Source: Bacteroidales bacterium | GTDB lineage: Bacteria; Bacteroidota; Bacteroidia; Bacteroidales; UBA10428 | Assembly: GCA_016926235.1 (NCBI GenBank) | Contig: JAFGOZ010000290.1 | Coordinates: 1-6,261, forward strand | Reading direction: 5' to 3' | Length of the DNA: 6,261 nucleotides | Shown here: in pieces, positions 1 through 6,196 of the stretch | Layout of the letters: every line of letters starts with the position of its first letter | Numbering within the stretch: the stretch's first letter is position 1 | Translations under genes and position numbers: made by a program | Notes under the pieces: generated by a model | The model's input: the letters and a program-made list of their open reading frames with translations, nothing else | Told to the model about the DNA's origin: nothing | Database searches by the model: none

Positions 1-126
1 GGAACTTGTCCAGATAAATTTAGCATCTGCTATGTATGAAGGTTCATAATATACTTCCGGGTAAAAAGTAGAGTTCGAGGCAATGGTCGTATATTCAGGG
101 TAAAGCTCAAGAAGCCAAATCTGAAC
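1..126 (-). other. Domain 12: start of another Big2-like Ig domain, cut by the window edge (residues 1717-1758)
   Basis: VQIWLLELYPEYTTIASNSTFYPEVYYEPSYIADAKFIWTSS repeats the opening half of a Big2 domain up to the W-S-S centre, where the window ends. The reading frame is still open here, so the domain and the rest of the protein continue to the left. Confidence 0.65.
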
Positions 127-3100
127 AGGTGATACAGTTACTGTCATTTCATCGAAAATAGTACTATTAACTGATGAGCTAGCCCGTATTGTACATGTTC
201 CTGGTGAATTGGCATACATGTTTCCCCACTCGTCAAAATAAATTACATCCTCGTTTGTTGATGACCAGACAATACCCGGGTTAGTAGCATCTGCAGGTAG
301 TACGTATGCATAAAGATAATACCAGCTTCCCTGTTCAAAAACAGTATTTTCATCTGATTCAATTACAACGCCTTTTACAGCTGTGTATTCACCTTCAGGC
401 AATACATTTACCAGAATAGAATCTATATCATATTCGGAATAAGCTTTTTCCGGTGTAAACACAATGTATGTGCTACCTTCGCCGTTAGCAGAAATTAAAC
501 CTTGAGAAAATGTTGCAACCGATTCGTCCCTGCTTTGTGCAAAAATAGTTGAAAGATCTGCATTTTCGGGATATACGTAAAAATCTTTATGTTGCTCTAA
601 TGCATAGGCTTCGTTAACCCCCAGTGTTATTTCTTCAGTATATAAATCAACATATTCTGCTGGCGGGTCTTTAACTACGGTTCCAAGCCAAAGGTCAGTT
701 ATCTGCAGATTTGCATTAACATATCCATTCCCCGGATTAATCATGAAATAAAGCTGTGCTATTTTTGTCATATCTACCGGAATAAGGTCTGTAAAATTCG
801 GATCCCAAACTTCGCGGTTATTATTTTGTTCCCACCATTCAGGTGACCACTGGTCTAATAAATAGTCCGGATAAACAGTAAATTCATAATATACAAAATC
901 GCTTTCTTCAGGATATGTATAGGCAAAATATGAACTATAATTACTTGCATGGCCGTTAACATCAATCAGGTCGAGCCTTAAATCAATATAATCAGTTCCT
1001 GTATTTTTCACCTTAATTGTTATTTTCGGTTTTTGGCTTAAATCGAGTGTGTACCCGGTGTAAATATCATCAGACATAGCAGAATAATTTTCGCCGTAAG
1101 AAATATTCCCCAGGTTAAACTTAAATCCCGTCCACATTAATTCATCGTCACTTCTGTTGCAGTAAACATCTAGAACAGAATCCCCAATCCATGAAAGCGT
1201 ATATGAACTCTCATCACAAGTCCAGTTTCCATATGTATTTGGATTTTGGGTGGCAACCAAACCTGTTATTCTTGTGCTGTTATCCTGAATAGTCCAGTTT
1301 GCTTTAAGTTTTTCCCACCCGGAAGTTGCAGATGTACTCAGGTCTTCGGTTGAAATCTCCAACCAATTGATATTCCAGCTTCCGTCATAGCAATATAATG
1401 TTAGAACATGATTACCTGCAGGCAGATAATAATATTGAGCCATTGTTTCGAAATTTTGCCAGCCATTCGTTACAGGTATATATGTTCTAACATCACCAAT
1501 TAGTACTCCATCAATTAACACCTGAACACTGGCATTATAATTCTCATAATTGGCAACCCTTAAATTAAGGTAATAATCACCTTCCTGGGGAATATTAACA
1601 GCATATTCCATCCAGTCAAAACGGTCAATATATCCAACATCAAAACCTCCTCCAACATCGTAACATTCTTCAAGAACTACTCCGGTTGAACCATCCCAAC
1701 CCGGTAAGCTTCCACCCATGGCATCGTAATTTTCTGCTTCAATACGGCCGGTTTTGTAAGCATATTCAGGTTGTTCAATAGTTACAGGCATTTCATCGTA
1801 CCATATCCTGCCATCGAACCAGCCCGTTGAGTTACGGTATAGGTCGGCAGTCTGATGACCATCATTAAAAGTAAGGTCGTAATTATTAAATATTACATTT
1901 GTGTATTCACCGGGTATTTCATAACTGAACCAGCCGGTTGTATCATTATATGTCATTAATTCACCCGGCCAGCTACCAAATAAGCTAGTTGACGTTTTAT
2001 CGTTCCATACCCATAGCCCAACATTACTCCAACCGGCAGAATTGTTGTAATATACAGTAAATGGCTGAGGCGGGGTGGTATTCCCAATAGCCACAGCGTC
2101 TATTTCGTTGTAGCCATAAACAGCCGGGCTGTTTAATGCCAGCCTTACAAGGCTTACATCGTATGAAGTAGTAGGAAACCGTATATCTAAAATTCTCGAA
2201 AATTCACCTACATATGCTGCAGGTTCCTGATAAAGGATATCCCAGCTGTTTCCATTCCATGCATATATGGTATCGATAGAGCCCGGGTTATAAGTTTCGA
2301 ATACTTTAATATAATTAATTGGTTTCGGATTATCAAAACCAAGCTCAATATACTCGCGCTGGTTATCTGGATAAGATGATGCCCATGCACTTGAAATATC
2401 TCCATAATTTGGATATGAATTCGGGAAACCTGTTGCCTGGTATGCAGCCCAACTGGGATCACCCCATTGCGAACTATAGTTTTGCACCCAGGTAGCAAAC
2501 CGGTCGGTAGGTTCGGGAGTATAGATCATTCCTCCGCCACCGCCATCAGTAACAAATACTGTAGCTCTTGCCGAAGCACCGGTTTCGTCAAAAGCGGTAA
2601 TTTTAGCTTGGCCTGCACTTTTTGCATAAACAGTTCCTGAAGCATCAATTGTGGCAACCATGTAATTATCCGAACCCCAGCTTGTTATTGCTGCAGGATT
2701 ATATGAAGGAGAATAATAAGCATACATAGTATATGATTCTCCAACACTTAGATTTAAATCGTCAATTGTTAAAACATCACCGCCAGCACCTGAGGATTGA
2801 AAATCAACCCAGTTGAGGTTCCAGGTAACATTTGAACTGTTAACTATTTGTAAAGGCATGTTTTCCCCTGCATCCAAATATACATTATCAATTCTTATTT
2901 CATACCATACATTCACATCGCGGGTATTTGGAACTGCGATTTCACCAACAGGATTATAATTATAATTAACAGTAACCATACCCTCCTCGTATATCGATGA
3001 AACATAAAGGATAATATTATATTCACCGGATATGGGTACGTTAATATTATATTTTGTGTAACTTTGGTTGCCTGTGTACTCTATGCCCTGGTTTTTGCCT

Positions 3101-5274
3101 TCTTCAGTTGAAAACTGTACTGTAATAAACTGTTCAATATAAGATTCAGCTTCAATATGGGCAGGAATAGTAATATTTCCGGTATTTTCGCCTTTAATAC
3201 AACGAACAGAAAAACCGATGTTTTTTCCACCGGTATAACTTCCAATATCTGCAAAACCGGTCTCGAACATTTTATACCATAAATTTTCTCCGGTTTCTGC
3301 GGTTGGAGTCCAATACTGGCCATAAGAACCGATAGCACCTTGCCATGTACCGTTATAATCACGGGCACTTCCGGGTTGGGCAGAAAATCCAAAATCATTG
3401 GTCCCGTCCCAATTCACATCATCCTTCAATGCTGTTCCGGAATTATATCCCTGGCCAGTCAGGTAATTCTCTAATACCATCCAGTCATCATATGTTGCAA
3501 TTTTCCATCCGGTTGGGCAAAGGTTTTCATTCAAAACAGCATAACCATTATATAATGCACCGTAAATATCACCATATGTAGCCTGGTCGTTTTCGTACCA
3601 GCAATAAGCAGGACCGGTAACCATTTCCCATTCAGTATTGTCGGTTAACATAAGTATAGAACTGCCGTCATTAAATGAAGTAGTCCTTAGATTGCTGGCC
3701 ATCCATACCTGGTCTCCTATTTGAACAACATTATACTCATTTCCATCAAAATCGTAAATGGGGTCAAGATTAATTCCTCCACCACCGGTTGTTCCAATTT
3801 GCAGGTCAGTCATCTGGAAGTTAATAAAATTGTTTTCAACAACACCGGGATTAACCATAACCTGTATCTGCGCAATTTGTGAAAGATCAATCGGTATCTC
3901 AACACTTGGATCGGCCCATGTATCACGTCCATTATACTGGTTCCAAAAATAAGGGTGGTATTTGTTAACATTAGAAGTCATACTAAAATCCCAGACATAT
4001 TCAATCCATTCTGTTGATGCATCAACTTGAATATTTATAACATTCCCGTTATTATTTCGACCGTTTACATCAGTAAGTGTAAACTGCAAAGTCATCGTAT
4101 TTTCCGATTTAATTTTTACTTTTATTAAAGGATTGTAATCCATATTAATCAGGTTTCCATAATAGGTATCGTCAGATATACGTGTATTATCTCCTCCATT
4201 GTTCTCAGCTTCACCTAATACGAAAGCGAAACTTCCATAAGAATTATCTCCTTCTGTTCTTTTATAGGATATGTTTAAGATGTTTTCTTGTTGATTTAAA
4301 GAATATTGAGCATCCCACTGCGCCCAGTTTCCGTATCCACCATTGTCGTAGCTGGTTGCAATAATGCCGTCAATCGTCTGGCTTGCTCCATCAATATTGC
4401 CAATTATCCAGTTACTTTCCACATCATACCACGATGTGCCAGAAGGGGTTTCGCTTAAATCGTCTTTTGAAATGTTTATCCAGTCAATATCGCCACCGTA
4501 TGAGTATACTCTTAATGTATAAAAGCCTTCTGAAAGAAAAACGGAATCTTCAGTAGTGGCAATAGTAAATGTACACCAGTCACCAGTATAGGCAGTATTC
4601 ACCGCGGTTAAATATGTCTCATCCAGGTAAAAATCAATATAAGCTGTTCCGGCATTTCCATTTGCATAACGTACATTAATTAAATAATTACCTGCCTCCC
4701 ATACATCAACAAAATAATCAGTATAGCTTGTTCCAAATTCAAGCATATTTATATTAACAGTTTCTTCACATATGCCAACGCCAGCGCGGTACATATCTGC
4801 ATAATCTTCAGCATCAATTTGTCCGGGAACATATAAATTGCCCCCACTGCCCATATAGCTATTAAATGCAAGATGATTAAAATCCCAGCCACCTTCTAAC
4901 ACATTTAAACGCAAGGTGTGATTTCCAGCCGCTATAAAAATCGGGGCAGGAACAGCATTATTCCACATACCATAAGTATTTGGCAAATACATTGTATCAA
5001 CAACTCCGCCATCAATAACAATTTCAATTGCGCCATAACCTGGGTTACTGTTTAGGATATTAAAAAACAATAAATACTCAGTTTCTTCGCTGGTATACAT
5101 TGAATACTCCATCCAGTCGCCGTCATCAATAGATGTTAGATGTTTAAATGTTGCATCTGGGTCAACCCCGCTAGACGAAGAATAATTTAATGCGGGAATA
5201 GTATCCTGCGCCTGCAAACGCATACCTGCCAACAGCAGAAAAGATAAGGTAAAGAGTAAAGTAAGTTTTTTCAT
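1..5274 (-). CDS. Giant secreted multi-domain glycan-binding protein (CBM6/FISUMP/Big2/discoidin/CBM26), 3' end outside window
   Basis: One frame stays open for 1758 codons from ATG 5272-5274 to the left edge, with no stop or frameshift seen. The start is chosen because it opens a clear signal peptide (MKKLTLLF...) and only AT-rich DNA lies upstream; there is no Shine-Dalgarno, as is usual in Bacteroidota. Modules in order: CBM6 (28-138), CBM6 (149-275), jelly-roll (287-495), FISUMP (506-695), CBM6 (703-828), Big2 (831-910), discoidin-like (918-1065), CBM26-like (1071-1163), CBM6 (1177-1308), jelly-roll (1325-1532), Big2-like repeats (1540-1758). The product is rich in Tyr, Trp, Asn and Asp, as expected of beta-sandwich glycan binders. 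The inferred role is binding polysaccharide outside the cell; mixed hemicellulose, beta-glucan or starch-like ligands are possible. No catalytic domain is visible. The missing C-terminus could carry one, or a type IX secretion sorting domain, but neither is seen. I recognise the modules, not a named protein. Confidence 0.93.
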   Translation of the reverse strand, partial: MKKLTLLFTLSFLLLAGMRLQAQDTIPALNYSSSSGVDPDATFKHLTSIDDGDWMEYSMYTSEETEYLLFFNILNSNPGYGAIEIVIDGGVVDTMYLPNTYGMWNNAVPAPIFIAAGNHTLRLNVLEGGWDFNHLAFNSYMGSGGNLYVPGQIDAEDYADMYRAGVGICEETVNINMLEFGTSYTDYFVDVWEAGNYLINVRYANGNAGTAYIDFYLDETYLTAVNTAYTGDWCTFTIATTEDSVFLSEGFYTLRVYSYGGDIDWINISKDDLSETPSGTSWYDVESNWIIGNIDGASQTIDGIIATSYDNGGYGNWAQWDAQYSLNQQENILNISYKRTEGDNSYGSFAFVLGEAENNGGDNTRISDDTYYGNLINMDYNPLIKVKIKSENTMTLQFTLTDVNGRNNNGNVINIQVDASTEWIEYVWDFSMTSNVNKYHPYFWNQYNGRDTWADPSVEIPIDLSQIAQIQVMVNPGVVENNFINFQMTDLQIGTTGGGGINLDPIYDFDGNEYNVVQIGDQVWMASNLRTTSFNDGSSILMLTDNTEWEMVTGPAYCWYENDQATYGDIYGALYNGYAVLNENLCPTGWKIATYDDWMVLENYLTGQGYNSGTALKDDVNWDGTNDFGFSAQPGSARDYNGTWQGAIGSYGQYWTPTAETGENLWYKMFETGFADIGSYTGGKNIGFSVRCIKGENTGNITIPAHIEAESYIEQFITVQFSTEEGKNQGIEYTGNQSYTKYNINVPISGEYNIILYVSSIYEEGMVTVNYNYNPVGEIAVPNTRDVNVWYEIRIDNVYLDAGENMPLQIVNSSNVTWNLNWVDFQSSGAGGDVLTIDDLNLSVGESYTMYAYYSPSYNPAAITSWGSDNYMVATIDASGTVYAKSAGQAKITAFDETGASARATVFVTDGGGGGMIYTPEPTDRFATWVQNYSSQWGDPSWAAYQATGFPNSYPNYGDISSAWASSYPDNQREYIELGFDNPKPINYIKVFETYNPGSIDTIYAWNGNSWDILYQEPAAYVGEFSRILDIRFPTTSYDVSLVRLALNSPAVYGYNEIDAVAIGNTTPPQPFTVYYNNSAGWSNVGLWVWNDKTSTSLFGSWPGELMTYNDTTGWFSYEIPGEYTNVIFNNYDLTFNDGHQTADLYRNSTGWFDGRIWYDEMPVTIEQPEYAYKTGRIEAENYDAMGGSLPGWDGSTGVVLEECYDVGGGFDVGYIDRFDWMEYAVNIPQEGDYYLNLRVANYENYNASVQVLIDGVLIGDVRTYIPVTNGWQNFETMAQYYYLPAGNHVLTLYCYDGSWNINWLEISTEDLSTSATSGWEKLKANWTIQDNSTRITGLVATQNPNTYGNWTCDESSYTLSWIGDSVLDVYCNRSDDELMWTGFKFNLGNISYGENYSAMSDDIYTGYTLDLSQKPKITIKVKNTGTDYIDLRLDLIDVNGHASNYSSYFAYTYPEESDFVYYEFTVYPDYLLDQWSPEWWEQNNNREVWDPNFTDLIPVDMTKIAQLYFMINPGNGYVNANLQITDLWLGTVVKDPPAEYVDLYTEEITLGVNEAYALEQHKDFYVYPENADLSTIFAQSRDESVATFSQGLISANGEGSTYIVFTPEKAYSEYDIDSILVNVLPEGEYTAVKGVVIESDENTVFEQGSWYYLYAYVLPADATNPGIVWSSTNEDVIYFDEWGNMYANSPGTCTIRASSSVNSTIFDEMTVTVSPVQIWLLELYPEYTTIASNSTFYPEVYYEPSYIADAKFIWTSS
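130..372 (-). other. Domain 11: Big2-like Ig domain (residues 1635-1715)
   Basis: GVVIESDENTVFEQGSWYYLYAYVLPADATNP leads into IVWSSTNEDVIYFDEWGNMYANSPGTCTIRAS and EMTVTVSP. The PADATNPxxxWSSxN centre and the closing V-x-V strand are classic Big2 features. It lies in tandem with the Ig-like domains before and after it, forming a likely stalk. Confidence 0.8.
385..657 (-). other. Domain 10: Big2-like Ig domain (residues 1540-1630)
   Basis: ITLGVNEAYALEQHKDFYVYPENAD is followed by RDESVATFSQGLISANGEGSTYIVF and SEYDIDSILVNVLP. This is the Big2 arrangement of a V/L-x-x-G/N start, an SVATxS-G-xIxAxGxG centre and a final V-x-V strand. It is more diverged than the Big2 domain at residues 831-910. 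Confidence 0.6.
679..1302 (-). other. Domain 9: jelly-roll carbohydrate-binding-like domain, copy B (residues 1325-1532)
   Basis: This is the second copy of domain 3, nearly the same length (208 against 209 residues). It shares YGNW, SDDIYTGY, KPKITIKVK, LIDVNGH, REVWDPNF, IAQLYFMINPGNG and the final TDLWLGT. Overall similarity is moderate and spread along the whole length, so the duplication is old. The segment WSPEWWEQNNN is unusually Trp-rich and may form a binding face. Confidence 0.65.
1351..1746 (-). other. Domain 8: CBM6-like carbohydrate-binding module (residues 1177-1308)
   Basis: This is the most canonical CBM6 of the four. It has RIEAENYDAM at the start (1177-1186), a VGYIDRFDWMEYAVN segment, GDYYLNLRVANY, the NGWQNF loop (W1272), LPAGNHVLTLY and the closing SWNINWLEIS with N1303 and W1304. 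These are positions known in the family to form the ligand cleft and calcium site. It pairs with the jelly-roll domain that follows, as domain 2 does with domain 3. Confidence 0.87.
1786..2064 (-). other. Domain 7: starch-binding CBM26/CBM25-like module (residues 1071-1163)
   Basis: FTVYYNNSAGWSNVGLWVWND is followed by SWPGELMTY, GWFSYEIPG and NVIFNNYDLTFNDGHQTADL, then GWFDGRIWYDEMP. These match the layout of CBM26/CBM25 starch-binding modules: a YxxN start, the GxWPG turn, a VIFNN strand and a QTxDL strand. In that family aromatic residues on these strands bind alpha-glucans. If the assignment holds, this is the only module in the protein pointing to starch or glycogen. Confidence 0.75.
2080..2523 (-). 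other. Domain 6b: discoidin / F5-8 type C-like galactose-binding domain (residues 918-1065)
   Basis: The segment contains SSQW, SWAAYQATG, PNYGDISSAWAS, QREYIELGFDNPKPINYIKVFETYNPG, an IDTIYAWNGNSWDILY strand and ALNSPAVYGYNEIDAVAIG at the end. This pattern is shared by a discoidin-like (pappalysin-type) domain that recurs in secreted bacterial proteins. Known relatives bind carbohydrate or other surface ligands. The ligand here cannot be predicted. Confidence 0.7.
2545..2784 (-). other. Domain 6a: Big2 bacterial Ig-like domain (residues 831-910)
   Basis: The typical Big2 order is visible: LNLSVGESYTMYAYYSP, then SWGSDNYMVATIDASGTVYAKSAG and AKITAFDETGASARATVFV. Such domains are normally rigid spacers in secreted proteins. 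It is followed by a GGGGG run (911-915) that marks a flexible linker before the discoidin-like domain. Confidence 0.85.
2791..3168 (-). other. Domain 5: CBM6-like carbohydrate-binding module (residues 703-828)
   Basis: It opens with IPAHIEAESY (703-712), an intact calcium-type CBM6 start. It continues with SGEYNIILYV as a core strand, a loop Trp (W790) and the closing TWNLNWVDFQ (N821, W822). The middle is more diverged than in domains 2 and 8, with NYNYNP replacing the usual loop. It directly follows FISUMP and leads into a Big2 domain. Confidence 0.72.
3190..3759 (-). other. Domain 4: FISUMP (Fibrobacter succinogenes major paralogous) domain (residues 506-695)
   Basis: Hallmarks of the FISUMP family (TIGR02145 / Fib_succ_major) appear in order: YDFDGNEYNVVQIGDQVWMASNL (W524), a YCWYEND segment, GxLYNGYAV, CPTGWKIATYDDW (C586, W590), FGFSAQPGSARD, GQYWTPT, and the closing IGFSVRCIKG (C692). 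The length of about 190 residues is normal. The family is abundant in Fibrobacter and Bacteroidota surface proteins and its molecular role is not established. C586 and C692 are candidates for a disulfide. Confidence 0.92.
3790..4416 (-). other. Domain 3: jelly-roll carbohydrate-binding-like domain, copy A (residues 287-495)
   Basis: A domain of about 209 residues, clearly homologous to residues 1325-1532 of the same protein. Shared landmarks are SNW/ANW at the start, YGNW, SDDxYxG, a P-x-IKVKIK-like strand, L-x-DVNG, an R-x-x-W-x-P/D segment, the IAQI/IAQL-x-x-M-x-NPG segment and the final TDLxxGT. The pattern resembles the galactose-binding-like jelly-roll modules (CBM11/CBM4-9-like) attached to Bacteroidota glycoside hydrolases. 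The exact family cannot be fixed by eye. Function is inferred to be glycan binding. Confidence 0.65.
4450..4830 (-). other. Domain 2: CBM6-like carbohydrate-binding module (residues 149-275)
   Basis: It opens with VPGQIDAEDY (149-158), the classic CBM6/CBM35 start whose acidic residues usually contribute to a structural calcium site. A TGDW loop holds W233, and the domain closes with GGDIDWINIS (W265). The residue before W265 is Asp264; the equivalent is Asn in domains 5 and 8. In CBM6 proteins this Asn often contacts the sugar, so specificity may differ. A linker leads into the jelly-roll domain 3, and the pair is repeated as domains 8 and 9. Confidence 0.82.
4861..5193 (-). other. Domain 1: CBM6-like carbohydrate-binding module, divergent N-terminus (residues 28-138)
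   Basis: The CBM6 pattern is visible: GDWMEY at 52-57, a Trp in the loop after the central strands (W104, in the position of the family's TGxW loop), then AGNHTLRL and the closing GGWDFNHLAF at 128-137. The usual opening IEAE(D/N)Y strand is missing and is replaced by PALNYSSSSG straight after the signal peptide. The closing motif has His134 where the other three copies have Trp. The module is therefore probably a CBM6 relative with changed calcium or ligand contacts. Confidence 0.72.
5209..5274 (-). other. Signal peptide (residues 1-22)
   Basis: Lysines at residues 2-3 are followed by a hydrophobic stretch from about residue 4 to 17 (LTLLFTLSFLLLAG) and then the polar end MRLQA. The likely signal peptidase I site is A22|Q23. 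There is no lipobox cysteine, so the protein is exported as a soluble or surface-attached protein, not as a lipoprotein. A Gln at the new N-terminus just after the cut is common in Bacteroidota exports. Confidence 0.88.
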
Positions 5275-5999
5275 AATAGTATAATTTAAGTTATTATTTA
5301 TTTGATAATATTTTAAAATTTTGCTTCAAATTTTACGGTTTGATAAGGAATAAAGTTTATTAACACAACTGATTTTTTTTCACTTTTAATATAATTGCTA
5401 AGAAATCAATGTTATAGTTTTTTATTAACTACTTTTAATTATAAATATACAAAAAAATGAATAAACAAGTTCAGCGAAAATCAAGTTTTTTACTATTTTT
5501 TTACTTTATAACATTAGTCGAACAAAGATATTAAAAATATATTCAGGTATCTAAAAAAAAAAATAATTTTGATGAATTGAATATTTTGTTACATGAACAA
5601 CCTAAAAACAAAGATTAATGAAATAATTTCGTATGCGTAGAATTATTAAAACTGAAGTATAAAAAGTGATAGGAAAATTGGTGTAACTAACTAATACAAG
5701 ATATTGCTTTATTTTGATGCATACGACTATTTGATGGTAAAAATTGATTAGAACTAATAGAATAAGCTCATAAGCATTATTTACTGCCCAGATGAAGACA
5801 AAAGGCATTCTGCTTCCAACTTCACTTATCATACTTTAATATTTCCTGATTGCTGTCTTCAGGCTTCTGTTCCCATTATTTTTTTATTTCATTTACTTTG
5901 TTATTCTTTAAAATACCTGGTTTGCAAAGCGTTAATATTTTTTTTAATAATAAATAAAAAAAGGAGAAAATAAATTTGCTGGAATAAAAAATTAATAAT
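5275..5999. other. AT-rich intergenic DNA without a convincing gene
   Basis: Apart from the minus-strand promoter candidate, I see no coding region, tRNA or insertion sequence here. The longest reading frame is 76 codons on the minus strand (5602-5832). It is hydrophobic, lacks a ribosome-binding site and resembles no family I know. Poly-A and poly-T tracts are frequent. A weak stem (CCTGA 5845-5849 with TCAGG 5859-5863) followed by a T-rich stretch is too short to call a terminator. Confidence 0.7.
5523..5554 (-). promoter_or_regulatory. Candidate Bacteroidota promoter for the large secreted-protein gene
   Basis: On the minus strand TATCTTTG (5523-5530) is a perfect TAnnTTTG -7 box. It is preceded, after a 20-nt spacer, by TTAG (5551-5554), one base off the TTTG -33 box. 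Transcription would start near 5517-5519 and give an untranslated leader of roughly 240 nt before the ATG at 5274. No better-placed -7 box was found closer to the gene: TAAAATTTG (5328-5336) has a 3-nt gap inside the box and no -33 partner. Confidence 0.5.
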
Positions 6000-6007
6000 T
6001 ACATTTG
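5975..6007 (+). promoter_or_regulatory. Plus-strand promoter PA (TTTG-N21-TACATTTG)
   Basis: TTTG (5975-5978), a 21-nt spacer and TACATTTG (6000-6007) match the Bacteroidota -33/-7 consensus exactly. The expected start is near 6012-6014, just at a small perfect stem (TCGTT 6013-6017 with AACGA 6021-6025). It is the first of three tandem rightward promoters. Confidence 0.65.
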
Positions 6008-6103
6008 CACCCTCGTTTTTAACGAAAAGTTCTTATAAGATTTTGGGATAGAAAATTTTGGTTGATCACGAATTTGATTACCAGAATTTTAATATGAGCA
6101 AAA

Positions 6104-6134
6104 AAATATTTTTAAAAATTTTTTAAAAATATTT
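6104..6134. repeat. Perfect 15-bp A/T-only inverted repeat
   Basis: Bases 6104-6118 are the exact reverse complement of 6120-6134, with a single T at 6119 between them. The arms are built from runs of five to six A and T. The right arm ends inside the -33 TTTG (6132-6135) of promoter PB. Possible roles are a bent or easily melted upstream element, a regulator site, or an A/U hairpin that ends transcripts from promoter PA. Confidence 0.9.
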
Positions 6135-6164
6135 GTTGAATACAAAAAATAGTAGTTATCTTTG
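6132..6164 (+). promoter_or_regulatory. Plus-strand promoter PB (TTTG-N21-TATCTTTG)
   Basis: TTTG (6132-6135), a 21-nt spacer and TATCTTTG (6157-6164), continuing as CAGCCG, form a textbook strong Bacteroidota promoter. The expected start is near 6169-6171. It sits immediately downstream of the A/T inverted repeat. The bases just after the -7 box (CAGCCGTTTTT) resemble those after promoter PA (CACCCTCGTTTTT), suggesting related modules. Confidence 0.8.
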
Positions 6165-6167
6165 CAG

Positions 6168-6196
6168 CCGTTTTTCTAAAAAATTACGAAAAAGGG
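6168..6196 (+). promoter_or_regulatory. Leader stem-loop downstream of promoter PB
   Basis: CCGTTTTTC (6168-6176) can pair with GAAAAAGGG (6188-6196) through eight of nine positions (G6170/G6194 unpaired), with an 11-nt loop. It lies at the predicted 5' end of PB transcripts. No T-run follows, so it is not a typical terminator; a 5'-end stabilising or processing role is possible. Confidence 0.4.

Noticed and set aside
2208..4364. Several short open frames on both strands (minus 2208-2498 and 3081-3398; plus 3345-3581, 3758-3952 and 4182-4364)
   Set aside because: All lie inside the 1758-codon reading frame, whose translation gives recognisable domains throughout. The short frames have no family features.
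5629..5726. 8-bp inverted repeat TCGTATGC / GCATACGA
   Set aside because: The arms are 82 nt apart and short enough to occur by chance. No transposase or target duplication accompanies them.
5602..5832. A 76-codon minus-strand frame in the intergenic region
   Set aside because: It has no ribosome-binding site or promoter, its composition follows the AT-rich surroundings, and I recognise no family. Its hydrophobicity is expected from T-rich codons.
5845..5880. Possible rho-independent terminator (CCTGA...TCAGG, then T-rich DNA)
   Set aside because: The stem has only 5 bp with a 9-nt loop, the T-rich part is interrupted, and no gene ends here.
6094..6126. Mini-frame of 10 codons (MSKKIFLKIF) ending in the A/T palindrome
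   Set aside because: It is too short, is made of A/T-run codons, and has no ribosome-binding site.
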